A stretch of 64,000 nucleotides of DNA, from assembly GCF_964204645.1 (NCBI RefSeq), contig NC_134025.1:1245001-1309000 (forward strand), in the 5' to 3' direction. The position numbers and the translations under genes are program-made. Positions 39,006-52,682 of this stretch are shown one piece after another. The DNA is from Tubulanus polymorphus (Eukaryota; Nemertea; Palaeonemertea; Tubulaniformes; Tubulanidae). Positions within the stretch are counted from its first letter, which is position 1. Each line of letters starts with the position of its first letter. A model generated the notes under the pieces. It made no database searches, had not been told where the DNA came from, and saw nothing but the letters and a program-made list of their open reading frames with translations.

Positions 39006-41030
39006 GATTTTGATTCATTTAACAAACGCCGAACGGGTTTCTTTTTGGTACTTGATTTTTGAAGAATGAAATTAATTTCAGTCCAGTTTTTGATTTTAAG
39101 ACGCATGATTGAACGGACAAAACAAAATGAAAATCGAAGAAAATTAAGTGTAGAATACAAAACAATTTATTATTATCCCAAATGAATATGCACACACAAT
39201 ACACGTATACGTTTATGCGAGTCCTTTATGAGTCCCACTTCATTTCCCAATATCTGAACACGTGAAATTGAAGTTTAGAAAATGATTTACCCAGACAATG
39301 TTGATGCAATTGATATAGATACATATACAATAATGACGCTGTCTCTGTTTGTTCCACACTTTCCATTTCATGAAATAATCTCCCCACAACATAAATGTAC
39401 TTCTTCATTTGAAAATGATTACAATACACACAATAGCGATACAGTTTAATACACAGTGATTTCACTATATTTTATGTAGATGATTTATATTTACAGAGAG
39501 TGAAATAAATCGGAAACAATCTTGAAAGAGTTAGTAATGATTCGGAAAGGAAGACTTGAAGCTTTCATCGCAGATGATAAGAAAAGATGGTTGCGTTGCT
39601 ATCGCTGCAGATAGTGAGTTACAACTGGAGCCAGGTGGAATACAGATTACCTTTATATGAACTACAGTTTGAAGAATATCGTTAAGAAGTTATTAAATAA
39701 GACTGTTTGTTATATCATCGAGTCTATGGTTATATCAGGGAACTCTTAACCGACTGCGTAACTAACTGAATAGAACGTCATATTACTTTTGAACAGCATA
39801 TCAACACACGATTATTCAAATTAGTCACAACCCACGTCATCATCAAACACGTCTTCAGAGAGAGGAACACAATTCATTAAATGATAAACGTACATTACAA
39901 AATTATGACCAACTAGTAATAATTGAATCTATTGTATTTACTTCAGAGTTGAGGACCTTAAATATCTGTGACCTGATTCATCACAAAAGCGTTTAGACCT
40001 TTTATGGCGCATTTACAGATACATTATACGTTATATAAATCACTTATAGCATTAGTTTTCTGTCGCTGGGGTCAATAATTAATTCGTCCTTGCTATATAT
40101 ATATATATATCCCCATATATATGTGATACGTTCTTTACTAAGGGAAAAATGGAAAAGGTATATAGTAGATAGAGTGTTACAATTAGTACTCGACGGTATA
40201 AACATCCAGTAAACGTCTATATTTCATAGAAAATGTTTGTTTTTTTTGATCGAAATTCTCGAATCATATTGAACGATTTAAAACGTTAGGAATTATTATG
40301 ATGATCGTCGATGTTGAATGCAGTTTTTATCGTGATAAATGGTACACACACTCGTAGAAAGATCTATCGCCAACTTTTTTTTCAATTCTAAACATCCTGA
40401 AAAGAGATGAAAGCATCGATAATAGACATTGATAATGTAAATGTTTATGCAACTATTCAAATTGAGAGAATGATTGGAATTCACTGATGCTCCTCGCATA
40501 CAGTTGAAATGCCAGATAGCAGATATTTTTGACGCAGTAATAACCTTTACAATAATGCTTTTATACATTTATGCGTTATTCAATGGTGAGTCGAGTCGTT
40601 ATTCTGTGTGAGTCGATGTTCACTACGTCATCAATATTGGCGTTTCAAAATAACAATTACATTTGAGAATTTTGGCGTTTATTTGTAATTAAACATATTT
40701 CATGACTATTTTATTCTATTTTTGATAAATTTCGACAATTACTTTTGAGAGGATGGTCACTAGGTCATCTATATATCAGGGCTAGACTGGTTGTCGGTAA
40801 ATTCAATTGAATTATGTGAATCGCTCATTGTTTCTCAACCAATACGGCATTTGTATATAACGAATTAGATAGTTTTGAAGGCAGCGAATGTGAGTAACAG
40901 GTAGATTTGAGAGAGGCTGGAGGTGTCAGTGAATCCCAATACAGATATACTGAATTTGACTTCATTACTGTCAGTTACAATAAATCATAACTAACACTAT
41001 AATTACCCACCATTGAATCAATTAACGAAT
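39006..41030. other. Intergenic, no gene seen
   Basis: AT-rich DNA with a short (TA)n run at 40,096-40,110. It contains a possible AATAAA on the - strand at 40,678-40,683 for the pleiotrophin-like gene. Confidence 0.5.
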
Positions 41031-44000
41031 CTAACAAGGTTTTGTTTTTGAAGCTCTGCGCTCACATTTAACATCAGATCCGGATAGTACTTCACGTGTA
41101 TTCGTTCTTACACCGTTTTGACAGTCTCCGAATCCGGTCCAGTTACCGTACGTACACTGCACTGAAAAACAATCATAGAAATAGCATTTTAAGCGACTGA
41201 TTTGATATATAAACTGAAGACAATCCCACAATTAGAACAGTTTTGGAGAATTGAGTCGAAACGTCACTACTCTCTTAAGCCTAACGCACACAACGCCAGG
41301 GAATCGAGACAGAAACATGTTCTCGAGCGCTTTTCCCTGTGTCGGTTTCGGGGAACATCGTTTCTGAAATCAAGTATGTTGGATTTCGTGTTCCTGTGTT
41401 TCCGTGCATCGTGCATGTTGGGCTTTGAAATGAACTGGCGATAAAGACGTCGAAGTTTCATAGTGCGATAGATTTATCCGTTAATACGTGCTTAAAAAGG
41501 AAATGGAACGAGATCAATGATTGAAATGTTTTATTCGGCCATCCATGAAAATATGAAACATCACGAAATATATAGCAAAACAGCTATTGATCAATGTAAG
41601 AGATTGATTCAAGCTGAACCCACTGTCACACTAGAAATCCCTTAAGAAAAGTGTCGAAATTGTGATGTTCAGTTACCGCAATATCGTTGTCAGTGGTCAC
41701 GATGCCGTTAACACCCGACAGTATGAGTCAACTTATTAATAATTCATCCCGTCGTCTCTTCTAATTTTGGCCTCGGTCTACACGATAGAAATTTCACAAT
41801 CATAGACTCTCGTAAATTAATCAAATACATGAATAAAATATTCGTAGTGACAAGTGTAACGATGTGATACGTCCTTGGACGAGAATCGAGTCCTAGCGAC
41901 TGAGAGTCATCTATCACAACCAAACTGTAGCTATGATTGTCATGAAGCTGTCTCACGTTCATACATCATTTCCGGATGTTAGTCACACACAGGGAATCCT
42001 TGAAACTGTGCGTGGCCGTCACGTGTCTGACGAATCACACCTTACCCGGCCTGTTATACCACTGTACCACATACCACCTGTTATACCATGAGTCACATAC
42101 CACAGCTGCTCCTACACACAGTACCGTACCACGAACCATTATCACGTTCTGCCATGCACTCCTGTGTTATACCATGTTGGACCTCCACCAAGAACCTTAG
42201 TGTCTGATGTTACCACATGTTGAGTACACTATGATCGTAGAGATCAGTGTGGATTCAACCACTTTCAGGACTGGGTGAAGTTGTACCAGGTCCTTTGTTG
42301 TTTTATACAGCATTGTCCTCATGTCCCTGTCATACCAATCAGTACCATACCATGTACCACACCACTGTGCCCATATTAGGTATCATACCACGTACCCATT
42401 CCCCATCGTGATACCACCTGTTGCCATATCAGGTGCGACTATTCTCTGTTTGTTCTGCTCAGACCCTTCCGTTGTGGGTTTTATACTCTTCTTCAAAGAC
42501 CATAAGATCATTATGACGAATGTACGAAACCAGTTTGATCACGGGTTTCTCATCTCTCTACTTCTAGTTTCAGTCGATGGCTGTATTTTGTAAATCACAC
42601 GCGACCGCTGTTATAATTCAACCGCTTCAGGCGATTCACGCTGTAGTGAATTTGACGGGTTTTACTCGTCGTCGATTCTCGAATGCTTTGATGCTGAAGG
42701 ACTTCCATCAGATCTCCGGAAACATCGAGGTTCACGGACGGAGATAACTACCGAAAATAGCCCCGGGACGAAGACAGATATAATAGCATATTCACATAGC
42801 TGTAATTACTACAGCAATCCTGATGTAATAATGGAAGCTAACTATACTAGACTACACTGTAATAGACCCCAGTATCTGATAGACATACACCATACCCTCT
42901 CGTCGCCAACAAAGTCTCATGGGACTTATAAGAAGATTGGCAAGAGATCTGTTTCTGGAGAAGACAGCTGCGTTCATGCAGAAATCATCACGGAAACCGA
43001 AGAACAAAGGGTTCTTCATTAATACACACCTCTTCAGAATCAGAGTCAGAGTCAGGTACTTGGTCCCAGTATGCTAACAGTCAGCGACAACATTCTCAAA
43101 CCACATCATTCCTTCGAGTAATCAGACTGAAGATTGGTCCAAGCCCATTCCATTGTAAAAGCTTACCACCGACGATAAACAAAGCTCTTCAAACTGATAA
43201 GGATAACCGACGAGAATTCATTGATTACATGAAACCACAATTTACAAATTCATATCGTGTCTACGCGTACAGTCTTCATGCAGCAAATGTGAAAGAGACC
43301 GTCAGACGACCTAAATACTGGCTTCAAAATAACTATCCGTCTTTCTGAAACCAATATTCGAATCACTTGTCTCTGAGAAATCCTGTTACAGGATGCAATC
43401 ATTCGCCGGAAAAAAAACATTTCAACGGAATCCAATACACAAACATTGGCTTACTGGCAATGAAATCGTAGCCGTTACCAAGGCAGCACTTAGTGAACAC
43501 ATATCGAACTTCAAGAATGTGAGAACCTCCACGCTAAATATTCTTCTCAGAAATGACATACGTTGAAAGTAATTATCATAATATCGCGTGTGGCTTATTT
43601 TACAAGAGTGGGTTATTTTACAAGAGTGGGTTATTTTACAAGAGTGGGTTATTTTACAAGAGTGGATTATTTTACAGTGTTTTCTGTAAGATGAGTCAAG
43701 TAGGAATGAATACAAGCTGCAGTCAGTGAGAGATATTGTCTGTCTGTCTGTCTGTCCACCCACCTGTTGATGGCTGCTAAGCCGAAACGTTTATGATATA
43801 ATAAACATACAAATAAATAACATTTTATCATTTTGTTTGGTTTCTTATTATAACATTTTAATCAATTCTTCATCTATTCATCCAGATAGATATAATTAAT
43901 ATTGAAATGATTCCCTATTGTGGACACACAGTTCCAATTTACAGTTATTCCATGAAATACTTAAAGACGTCTAATACGAAAGACATGTATGAAAGACTAC

Positions 44001-47000
44001 TATTACTTAAGTTGTTTGGAAGAAATCGTCACCTTTCATGTCTTGAGCTGACCATGGAGTGCTGGGAGAGGGTCAATATCACGGATGGGTTGGGAGAGGG
44101 AATTCTACATGATTGGTACAATGTCCAAATGACTGGCAGTGAATACCAGAGTCCATTGACTTGAAGTGGAAGTGTTTGGACTGGTCTGTTAACTGTTAAC
44201 AGGCTAGAGAGGTAAGAGGGTGCCAGGTTATGGAGATATTTCGAACACAAGCAAGTCAAGTTAAAGTCTGTTCACCTACCTTTTGTTTTACACGATTTAA
44301 CATCTACTTGTGAAGGAGGGCAGCTCTTTCCGCCTGATATTAGTCGCCGAGTTCTCGACTGTTCGTTAGTGTCCGTGTTACATTCCCCAAATTGTACTCT
44401 TTTCTGGTAAACGCAATGCATTTTCTTAACTGCAAAAATTCCATAGAATTCCATTGATTTATAGAACTTAAAAGTTTTATGATTCGAAAAAGAAATAATG
44501 GGAATTATATAGTACGGATAGTAGATTTTTACCTTTCTTATTCGCGCGACAAGGTTTCGTGTCGGTTCGAGTTAGTGGACAAGTGTCGTCACCGGCTATC
44601 TTCTGACGGATTCGCGTTTTCTGATTGGTTTCAGAATCACAATCTCCGAATTGTACTTTCTTCTCATATTTACAGCCACCTGAAAATACATTGAAACCTC
44701 TTATTCCATGGATATTTTACAGATTTGAGCATATATCTATGACTGATTATTATGTGTTTTTCTTACCGTCATCCTTGGCTTTACAAGGTTTGACGTCAGT
44801 AATGGTTGGTGGACAGCTTTCCCCTCCCGCTATTTTCTGTCGAACACGACTTTTCTCGTTCGTTGCTGGATCACAATCACCAAACTTTACTTTCTTTTTA
44901 TATTTGCAACCTATGAAACAAATGGACAAAGACCGATTGATTGTAGAATACCAAATAAGATCTTGTGAACCTTGGAACCAGTTACAAGATCTGGACCCAG
45001 TTTGACAATCATCAGTTAAAGTTTGACCCTAGAATTATTTCTGATGTTTTAATCGTAACCATATTAACCACGAACTGAGCAAATGAACTAGGGGACTTAG
45101 AGTCGAATAATTAAAAATGAACGAATCTAACACTGTTGAACTGTCAGGATACCCATGGGTAGGTAGGTCCCTGCGATGCTAAAATCATGAGGCATTTCAA
45201 ACAGTTCCCGACATAGCCGTGTGTCCTTATAGGATAGATTTGGTTCAGTTAAATTTTCAAATCTGGTACACGACATAGCAAATCTAGAAGAGAGACTAAA
45301 TGTGCATGACTGTGGCTCAGTGGCTGATGTAGAAACTGCCGCCCGCGACGTATAACTATTTTACGAATTATCTTGTACTTTCGTCGGAAACTTATAACAG
45401 GCAGAGAAAGAGAGATGAATTCTCCGAGGAATGAATTGAAGCGTGGTGTAAGTCGTTATTAGTGTCTAATAAGATTAACAGAAGAACCGATAGTATCTCG
45501 CTATATATAAACGGTACTATCTTGTCTTACACTAACATCCTACACAAGTACGAATCAACTTGCTATTGAGATATATTAGCGAATAGGTAATCTCCTTCTT
45601 TGCAGAATCAGAATTAGTTTCAGAATTTCAGGATTTCTGACGCGTCGTTTTGTTACTGTCCAGTTTTCGATTTGTAGGATTTGAAACTCCATAAAGACCA
45701 CGCGTTTATTAATAGTCAATATAGTTGGGACCTACGCCTAACATAGACAGGGGCACATCGGGTCTATCTAATACCTATCTGGATTGATAATCTATCTTAT
45801 TGGATGGGTTCCCATTTCATATTATATCTGAATTTCCAAGTACTTTGCGCTCGAGACCCTCTTAAACGAGATAATCAATTTCCTAACAATCGACTCGCAA
45901 ACGAAGACGTTTGGTTTTATTAAGAAGATTAGAACTGAACCATCAGTCAACCGAAAGAGGATTGCTTTTATTGATCTCGATGCAGATGGTTTCAATATTA
46001 ATCAGGCGTAAGTGTTTTAATTAAACTACTTAACCTGAAGCCGTTATTGATTAAAACAGCGGCGAAAGACGCTTTCGTAAAAAGCATGTTGATATTCGTC
46101 AAGAGCGCGAATAGTCGACAATGAAGCATTGATTGGAGTCTTGTAAAAACGGGAACAATATATGATAAAAAATTCACTGATTTCCTGCGCGTTCGGTTCA
46201 TATACAGTGAACGACTGTATCAGGAGAAACTGACTGTATGATTAACCCTAATATTAGTGTTAATTACAGCAAATGACAAATCGAATCAGTAACACATTTC
46301 ACACTGAAAGCGAGGTTATTTCAGTATACCTACCATCTGTATTGCTATCGACATTGTTACTGCATTTCTTTGTTAGGTTTTTGAACTGTGGACATCCGTC
46401 AGTCGGTCGAACTAACGGTATCACTTTAGTTTTCATATTGGTCACAGTGTCGCACGCGCTCCATTCAGCGTTCACTTTGTTATATTTACATTTTATGCCT
46501 AGAGAAGATTTTCAAAAGATCGTTAAGAATAGAAAGATTTTCCACAGTTACGAGTGAGAATTTAACGCGAGAACAGGATTTACCAGTAAGGCTAACTGAT
46601 TTTATTACATATCACTAGATTTAGCCACTAGTGCATATAGGCTTCATCTAGGTAACTGAGTTACCAGCGACGGTCGCCTCGCGATCGCTAATGAAATCAG
46701 TCAACCTACCAACACAGTACTACCTGTTTTCAGGTTAACACGGTTCCTCTACAACTCTTCTCGTCATGTCGAGTTAGAATTTAGATTTCATGTCAGAGTC
46801 TGGATTCAAGGTAATCCCTGTTGTATCTGACGGACTGTTGGTCCGGATCACTCGACTTTATTGGGATCCGATATACTGTATCTGCAGGGCCAGTTAATAC
46901 TAAATGTTGTCTTGTATCTCTGGGGTAAAGTATTGGATAGTTAACCGCAATAAACTGATACAGATCATCGTATATATCCGAAATGAATTTAATATGTTGA

Positions 47001-50000
47001 ACATTCTAGACTTACGGCATTTTTTGGTGAGGGTATGCGTCTGAGGGCATTGCTGCTGGTTTCCAGACACGAGGTTCTTCGTTCCAGTTTTCGACTTTGA
47101 AACAGGATCGCAATTTCCCCAAGTCGGTTTGCTGTATTTGCATTTTGTCCCGTCTATGAAATAGATACAGATGAAATAATGAATTCAGTGTTGTTTATCG
47201 CTGTCCATTAGAATTTGTAGAGGACATTTTGCGGGATTAAGATGGAATAACGAGTGAATTTGTGGTTGTTATTGAAAGTCATTTTAGAAGCTTTAACGGA
47301 TCTGGCGATAGATCTGAAGCAACTGGAACGATGATATACATCAAAGCGTTAAAACGCATTTAGAATTTTTATTGAAATGTTCATGACGTCTTTTAAACCT
47401 GAGAGCGAAGTAGATACGTCATTGATTATTCCGGCAGGGAATCCGCAATGAATTATTAAGCGTGGTTAGAGTTAGATATAAGCGGTGAATGTCACGTCAA
47501 GTACAGATAACAATCTTAGAGAGGGTTTAAGGGTGAGGGCTATTGTGTATTCCCGGGTGAACTCGACATCACTGATACTGACAATCTCTATGTATCAGAT
47601 ACATATTGACGTAAGGTTTAGACAGGAGTTCGATAGGAGATGATTTGATACACGATTCCAATACGAATCAGATTCTCTTCTCACCGGACGCGTCTGAGTT
47701 TGAATGGTATTACATAATATAAAGATAATTCATACACGAACTTCAAAATTATATGATAATTATGAGGCTTATCATTAGGCCCTAAATTCAGCTTAGATGT
47801 TCAGAGCGTTTTACAGATGATACAATACATCTTTTAAAAGCATTTAAGATGCTTCCTGGTTGGATTGAAAGCCATATTTCGGCTTTGAACCCGGAGAGCG
47901 AACCATAAAGACCAACAAAGAAGAAAAGGCTTTGATAATTAAGAAGAAAATGAAATGGGACAGTAATGTTCTGATGTAATGAAGGATGGCTGAATGTGGA
48001 TAATGAGAGAATAATTTCCGAGTTAATAGAAGTATGAAATTTGATTTTATCAGGTCTTTACTTACCTTCACATTTAACTTTACATGGTCTGATGCCGGAT
48101 TTCTTTAGACATTTTCTGTTATTACTGGGGGTACAGGTTATATTTCTGCTGCCCAGTCCACACGCCTGACCTTGTGGAAGCACGCACTCACTTTTTACTG
48201 AACACTCACATTTTTGACGGCCTGAAATAGCCAGAAATAACCTTCAAATAAGTGGATGTTCTCTCGGCAAATATATTCATCTTGTCGACTAATAACTGGT
48301 CTGATTCTACTTCATTCGATTCCAGTTGACATATATTCGATCATGATCATGAGAGATGATGCTTTTGGAATAATGACACGAAGCTTTTCATCTGAAGTAA
48401 AAATCTTTCTCGTGGTTTTATTGTGTTAGTAAAGACATTCTCTATGTTTTATGGTATTAGTATCGACAAACATATATCACCAAATCTCAACAGTTTGTCT
48501 CCTTTTATCTCTCTCCTTGTATCTACCCCTTCTATCTGGGTTTCTAACAGTCCCCTCCTATCTGCCCCTCATTCTGTCCCCTTCTATTTCTCCCCTTCTA
48601 ACTGTCCCATTCTATCTCTCTCCTTGTAATATTTCCTATCCTCCTCACTCACCCTGCATCTCAGTGTACCTTAGTGTATCCCTCTGTATATCAATGTATC
48701 TAAATTGTATCTCAGTATATCCCCTGCATCCCGATCCCCTGTATCTCACAATGTAATCCCCACTGTATCCCTGCTGTATCTCGCTGTTTCTCCATGTAGA
48801 TCTATCTCTCTGTACGTGTTTATTCGTATCATGATATTCATTTTTTCTTCTATATAAAGACAACACACGATACTGAATCACTGAGTCTTAATCCGGTGTT
48901 TTTGTTTGCGGGCACAAGCAGTTCAGTATTTTGTCTGTTAGACTAATTCTCATGCGTGTAGATCAGACTCTGCAGCGCCGCCATTTAATAATCTCTCAGT
49001 AAGTAAAAAGATTGAAAAGATACGCGTAACTTCTAATCCTCCGCTATAACACAAACCTGATTTACTGAGCCTCAGCTGTTTGTAAAATTTCCCCAGGGTA
49101 ACTTAAGAAGATACAGTGTTAAAACCACATCATATCGACTGGCCAACCAATTGCTGTTTGGTTTCGTCAATGAGTTGATCGAATGTTTCAAATGGCCCCA
49201 ACGGTCTGAAAGTTCTGTCTGTATCGGATACAGTATTATTACCCTATAAGCGGTAATAAACCACCAGACCATATGCGTACTGCAGCATGAGGCTTCTACT
49301 GTCACTTGCCAAACGCAGAAATTGTCCCCTCATAAACGTTGTTTATTTTGGGAGGGATTTTGTTTTTATAGCTTTCAGTTTATAGCCGTTGCAGAATATC
49401 CATCTCGTTTCCACTTAAACAGCGCGGCAAATTACATTTTCATATTTCAGTGAATTCACAGTGAAGCAATCATTATTCAATAGAGAGCATGATTACAACT
49501 CGAGATTCACGCGTCAATTCCCTCTCTCTCCCCCTCTCTTCCCTCTCTCTTCCCTTTCTCTCTTCCGTCTCTCTCTCCCCTCTCTCCCCTCTCTCTCCTC
49601 TCTCTCTTCCCTCTCTCTCTCCCCTCTCTCTCCCCCTCTCTTCCCTCTCTCTCTCTCTCTCTCCCACTCCCTCTCCCTCTCTCCCCTCTCTCTCCTCTCT
49701 CTCTCTCTCCCCCTCTCTTCCCTCTCTCTCTCTCTCCCCTCTCTCTCCCCTCTCTCTCCTCTCTCTCTTTCCTCTCTCTCTCTCCCCTCTCTCCCCTCTC
49801 TCTCCGCTCTCTACACGCGGTTCACGACTCGTCGCTGTGGCTACAATCCCTACTATTACAACCAAAAATTCATTCACGTGGCAGAAATTTGAACAATATT
49901 TATGTACGATATTGATGAAGGATTCGTGATGGCGCGCGTTCCGACAATTTATCACTTATTTCAATAGAAATTCTAAGTAATACTCGCATCGCACTTAAGT

Positions 50001-50455
50001 CGGGATCATCATTATTTTGACGACTTACACTTACTTGAAATAGAAATATAAATTGAGGTTAAAAAGACACGAATTCACTGAAGTGACCACTTATCCAACT
50101 GATCGCTTACAATTAGTTCAATGAATTAGAAAAACGAATTGGGATTCAAAACTTGAGAGAAGACTTCGGTAATATTTCGACAACTAATCAAAATCACAAC
50201 TTATATTTAATAAAAAAGAGTTGGAAATACAAATTGGGACGAAAAAATAGTGACAACAAGCAATTTGAGTTTGACTGCACTATAACAGTCTCGCCTTTCA
50301 GTAATAGGTTTTTTTATTGCGAAAATATCGCACCGACCTGCGCCATTATTCTTCCTGCGTCTTGCGGCTGCACCTCCTCTTTGATCGCGACCTGCGATCG
50401 CGGAGCTAACAACCACTAAAAGCACCAACAACAACGATATGCGAAGCTTCGTCAT
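41031..50455 (-). CDS. Secreted pleiotrophin/midkine-like protein with six cysteine domains, 7 exons
   Basis: Vertebrate pleiotrophin and midkine are heparin-binding growth factors with one N-type and one C-type thrombospondin-like domain. This gene is larger. Exons, 5' to 3': 50338-50455, 48066-48221, 47016-47153, 44767-44910, 44533-44679, 44280-44429, 41031-41161 (984 nt, 327 aa). Exon 1 encodes a signal peptide (LLLVLLVVVSSAIA) and a basic stretch (RRRKNN). Each later exon encodes one domain, and all introns are phase 1. Exon 2 is N-type (C-x-C, CGLGSRN, IRPCKVKC). Exons 3-7 are C-type (CKY...WGNCD in exon 3, CKYKKKVKFGDCD in exon 4, CTYGNWTGFGDCQ in exon 7). Exons 4-6 replace the family Trp-Gly with Phe-Gly and are close duplicates separated by introns of only 87-103 bp. 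The mature protein is very basic, fitting heparin or proteoglycan binding. The start was chosen at the only ATG before the hydrophobic segment. Confidence 0.9.
42030..42435. repeat. Degenerate TACCAC/TATACCA-rich repeat
   Basis: Many diverged copies of ACCACCTGTTATACCA-like words with irregular spacing, inside the last intron of the pleiotrophin-like gene. An old, decayed short tandem repeat. Confidence 0.55.
42577..43566 (+). pseudogene. Decayed intronless ORF block in consecutive frames
   Basis: Three long open stretches follow one another on the + strand: 42,594-43,022 (about 142 codons), about 42,920-43,348 and about 43,334-43,566. Each continues protein-like sequence where the previous one stops, in frames 0, 2 and 1 by position modulo 3. 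That is the pattern of one reading frame broken by small indels. A fourth short frame opens at ATG 42,577 and overlaps the first. Readable pieces include GFYSSSILECFDAEGLPSDL, EFIDYMKPQFTNSYRVYAYS and NEIVAVTKAALSEHISNF. I recognise no family. It sits antisense in the last intron of the pleiotrophin-like gene and is followed by a retroelement-type tail, so a dead transposon ORF or retrogene is likely. Confidence 0.45.
43590..43676. repeat. 18-bp minisatellite, about 4.5 copies
   Basis: Units of TTATTTTACAAGAGTGGG, directly after the decayed ORF block. Confidence 0.9.
43738..43810 (+). repeat. (TGTC)n run and retroelement-type tail with hammerhead-like core
   Basis: A TGTC run (43,738-43,757) is followed by CACCTGTTGATGGCTGCTAAGC and then CGAAACGT. 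GGCT and AGCC can pair as stem II between CUGUUGA (consensus CUGANGA) and GAAA. This is similar to tails of Penelope-like elements and retrozymes. The first core box differs from consensus by one base, so self-cleavage is doubtful. Confidence 0.4.
44990..45045. repeat. Partial copy of the CTGGACCCAGTT element
   Basis: ATCTGGACCCAGTTTGACAA matches the left terminus only, inside the third intron of the pleiotrophin-like gene. Confidence 0.4.
49518..49808. repeat. CT-rich pyrimidine tract
   Basis: About 290 bp of CTCTCTCCC/CTCTTCC words in intron 1 of the pleiotrophin-like gene. Long Ser/Leu/Pro or Glu/Arg frames here are spurious. Confidence 0.95.
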
Positions 50456-51228
50456 CCTGCAAAAATAATAAATACCTGAGTACATCATAATCAAAGACGG
50501 AATGAAATATTCAATTTATACGCGTTTTGTTATAAATTCTCCAGGGTTTCTTCAATTTCTCAGAAGTTCGGTAGAGAAATCATCCAGGGACGCGTACATC
50601 ACCAGATATATCTTTAATGTCAGAATGATCGGTACTTTAGACGTTGCCAGAATAATTAAGTCTTATAATAACATATTTTTGTAAAGTATTTTCATCAGAA
50701 GGTAAATATTTCAATGGTTGCAATACGACAAACGGATATAACAGGCTCGGGTAGAACGAATGAAAAATATCGATATGTTTTTATTTTCTGCTGGATTCAC
50801 ATGACATAGATGAGAATTAAGAAGCACTCAAGCTATAGCAGAACAGAACGACTACCGCACTATATATTCCTGCGTATTTTCTACTGATTTTCATTAACCC
50901 AGAATCTAACACCAGAACTCCGCCACACTCTGGCCGAGTATAAACCGATATTAATGAGTTTCCGCACGTAGGAAATTCTACATTATTACATACTGCTAAT
51001 TTACTAATACGATTTCTTTATAATGAACAATCATAATTGAGGGAATTCTATGAGGGCACTTTTTCTATTTGAGAGTGTATTAGGTCGTTCAATACTCATT
51101 GACTGCAACAGTCTGTATTTGAATAAGCAAAGATGGCTGAGGAATGTCGATGGATTGGCGAAGATCTAAACATTCTGGCATGGACTGTTACATGTTCCCA
51201 TATAATAATATGATACAGGGTTCTATTA

Positions 51229-51855
51229 TGGTTTGGTGCAAGGTTCAACAGTTTGATATATGGTATAGATTTGGTACAGATTCATGTGGTTTGGTACAGG
51301 ATACAGTTTGATATATGGTATAGATTTGGTACAGATTCATGTGGTTTGGTACAGGATACAGTTTGATATATGGTATAGATTTGGTACAGATTCATGTGGT
51401 TTGGTACAGGATACAGTTTGATATATGGTATAGATTTGGTACAGATTCATGTGGTTTGGTACAGGATACAGTTTGATATATGGTATAGATTTGGTACAGA
51501 TTCATGTGGTTTGGTACAGGATACAGTTTGATATATGGTATAGATTTGGTACAGATTCATGTGGTTTGGTGCAGGATACAGTTTGATAAATGGTATAGAT
51601 TTGGTACAGATTCATGTGGTTTGGTACAGGATACAGTTTGATATATGGTATAGATTTGGTACAGATTCATGTGGTTTGGTGCAGGATACAGTTTGATATA
51701 TGGTATAGATTTGGTACAGATTCATGTGGTTTGGTGCAGGATACAGTTTGATATATGGTATAGATTTGGTACAGATTCATGTGGTTTGGTACAGGATACA
51801 GTTTGATATATGGTATAGATTTGGTACAGATTCATGTGGTTTGGTGCAGGATTCC
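51229..51855. repeat. 55-bp minisatellite, about 11 copies
   Basis: Units of exactly 55 bp (checked at 51,301 and 51,356) containing GGTATAGATTTGGTACAGAT, with a few single-base variants (GGTGCAGG in place of GGTACAGG; TGATAAATGG once). Very low divergence suggests recent expansion. Confidence 0.95.
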
Positions 51856-52605
51856 ATGATTACCACAGGATTCAATGATCTTAGTACAAATTCGCCATGG
51901 TTTTACGATTTTGGCAAGTTCCCTATTTTTTGGGGATTTTACTGATACGGAACAGATTTTGCACCGGACAAGAATATAGAAAGACTCGAATAAACCAGAA
52001 AGATAATTTTACGCTATTGCTGACATGAATCAGGGTGGATCTATGAAATAGCAATTCTATATTCGCCGTGTACGATGACCATAAATCGTGTGTCTATCTG
52101 TACGAACCATCAAACTCACTTAGTCACCAGTTCATAATCAATATATATTGAATCCTATGCATTGATTAAAGATACTTATCTCATTAATATCAAAATGTCG
52201 TTTGTACGACGGCTAGGTTTATGAAGTTCACTCTCAATAGCTCATCACTCATAGTACATAGCGATATTAGTCCGTCTATAAAATACCACAGCATCCAATC
52301 AAATCGAATTTGTCTGACTAATTATCTCAACGGCGTATCGGGCCTGTTGCTACAGCTAGTGTCGGCTAGCTACTGACGAAACCGAATTAACGGATTTGCT
52401 ACCAAAGATTAGTCAGACAGGCTTTACTGGTAACTAACATCGTTATACATGTATTCACAAAGCCTAAATCAACAGTTAGGTCTTTTCTAGCAGAAATGAA
52501 TAGAATCCCACAATTATATGCGGCATCTATTCCGACTATTTCCACAATCTCGATAACTAAGCCGTAAATATAGTGATATTATTGATGAAAGCGATCTTAT
52601 TTATA

Positions 52606-52682
52606 CAGTTCCTAGTTAAAACTTGACCCATGAGTTAAAAAATTGAGTCATTTTGTAAGTAAGAACTGTGGAACCGGGTCCT
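52606..52682. mobile_element. Degenerate copy of the inverted-repeat element
   Basis: CAGTTCCTAGTTAAAACTTG ... AAGAACTGTGGAACCGGGTC. The central part is shortened. Confidence 0.55.
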
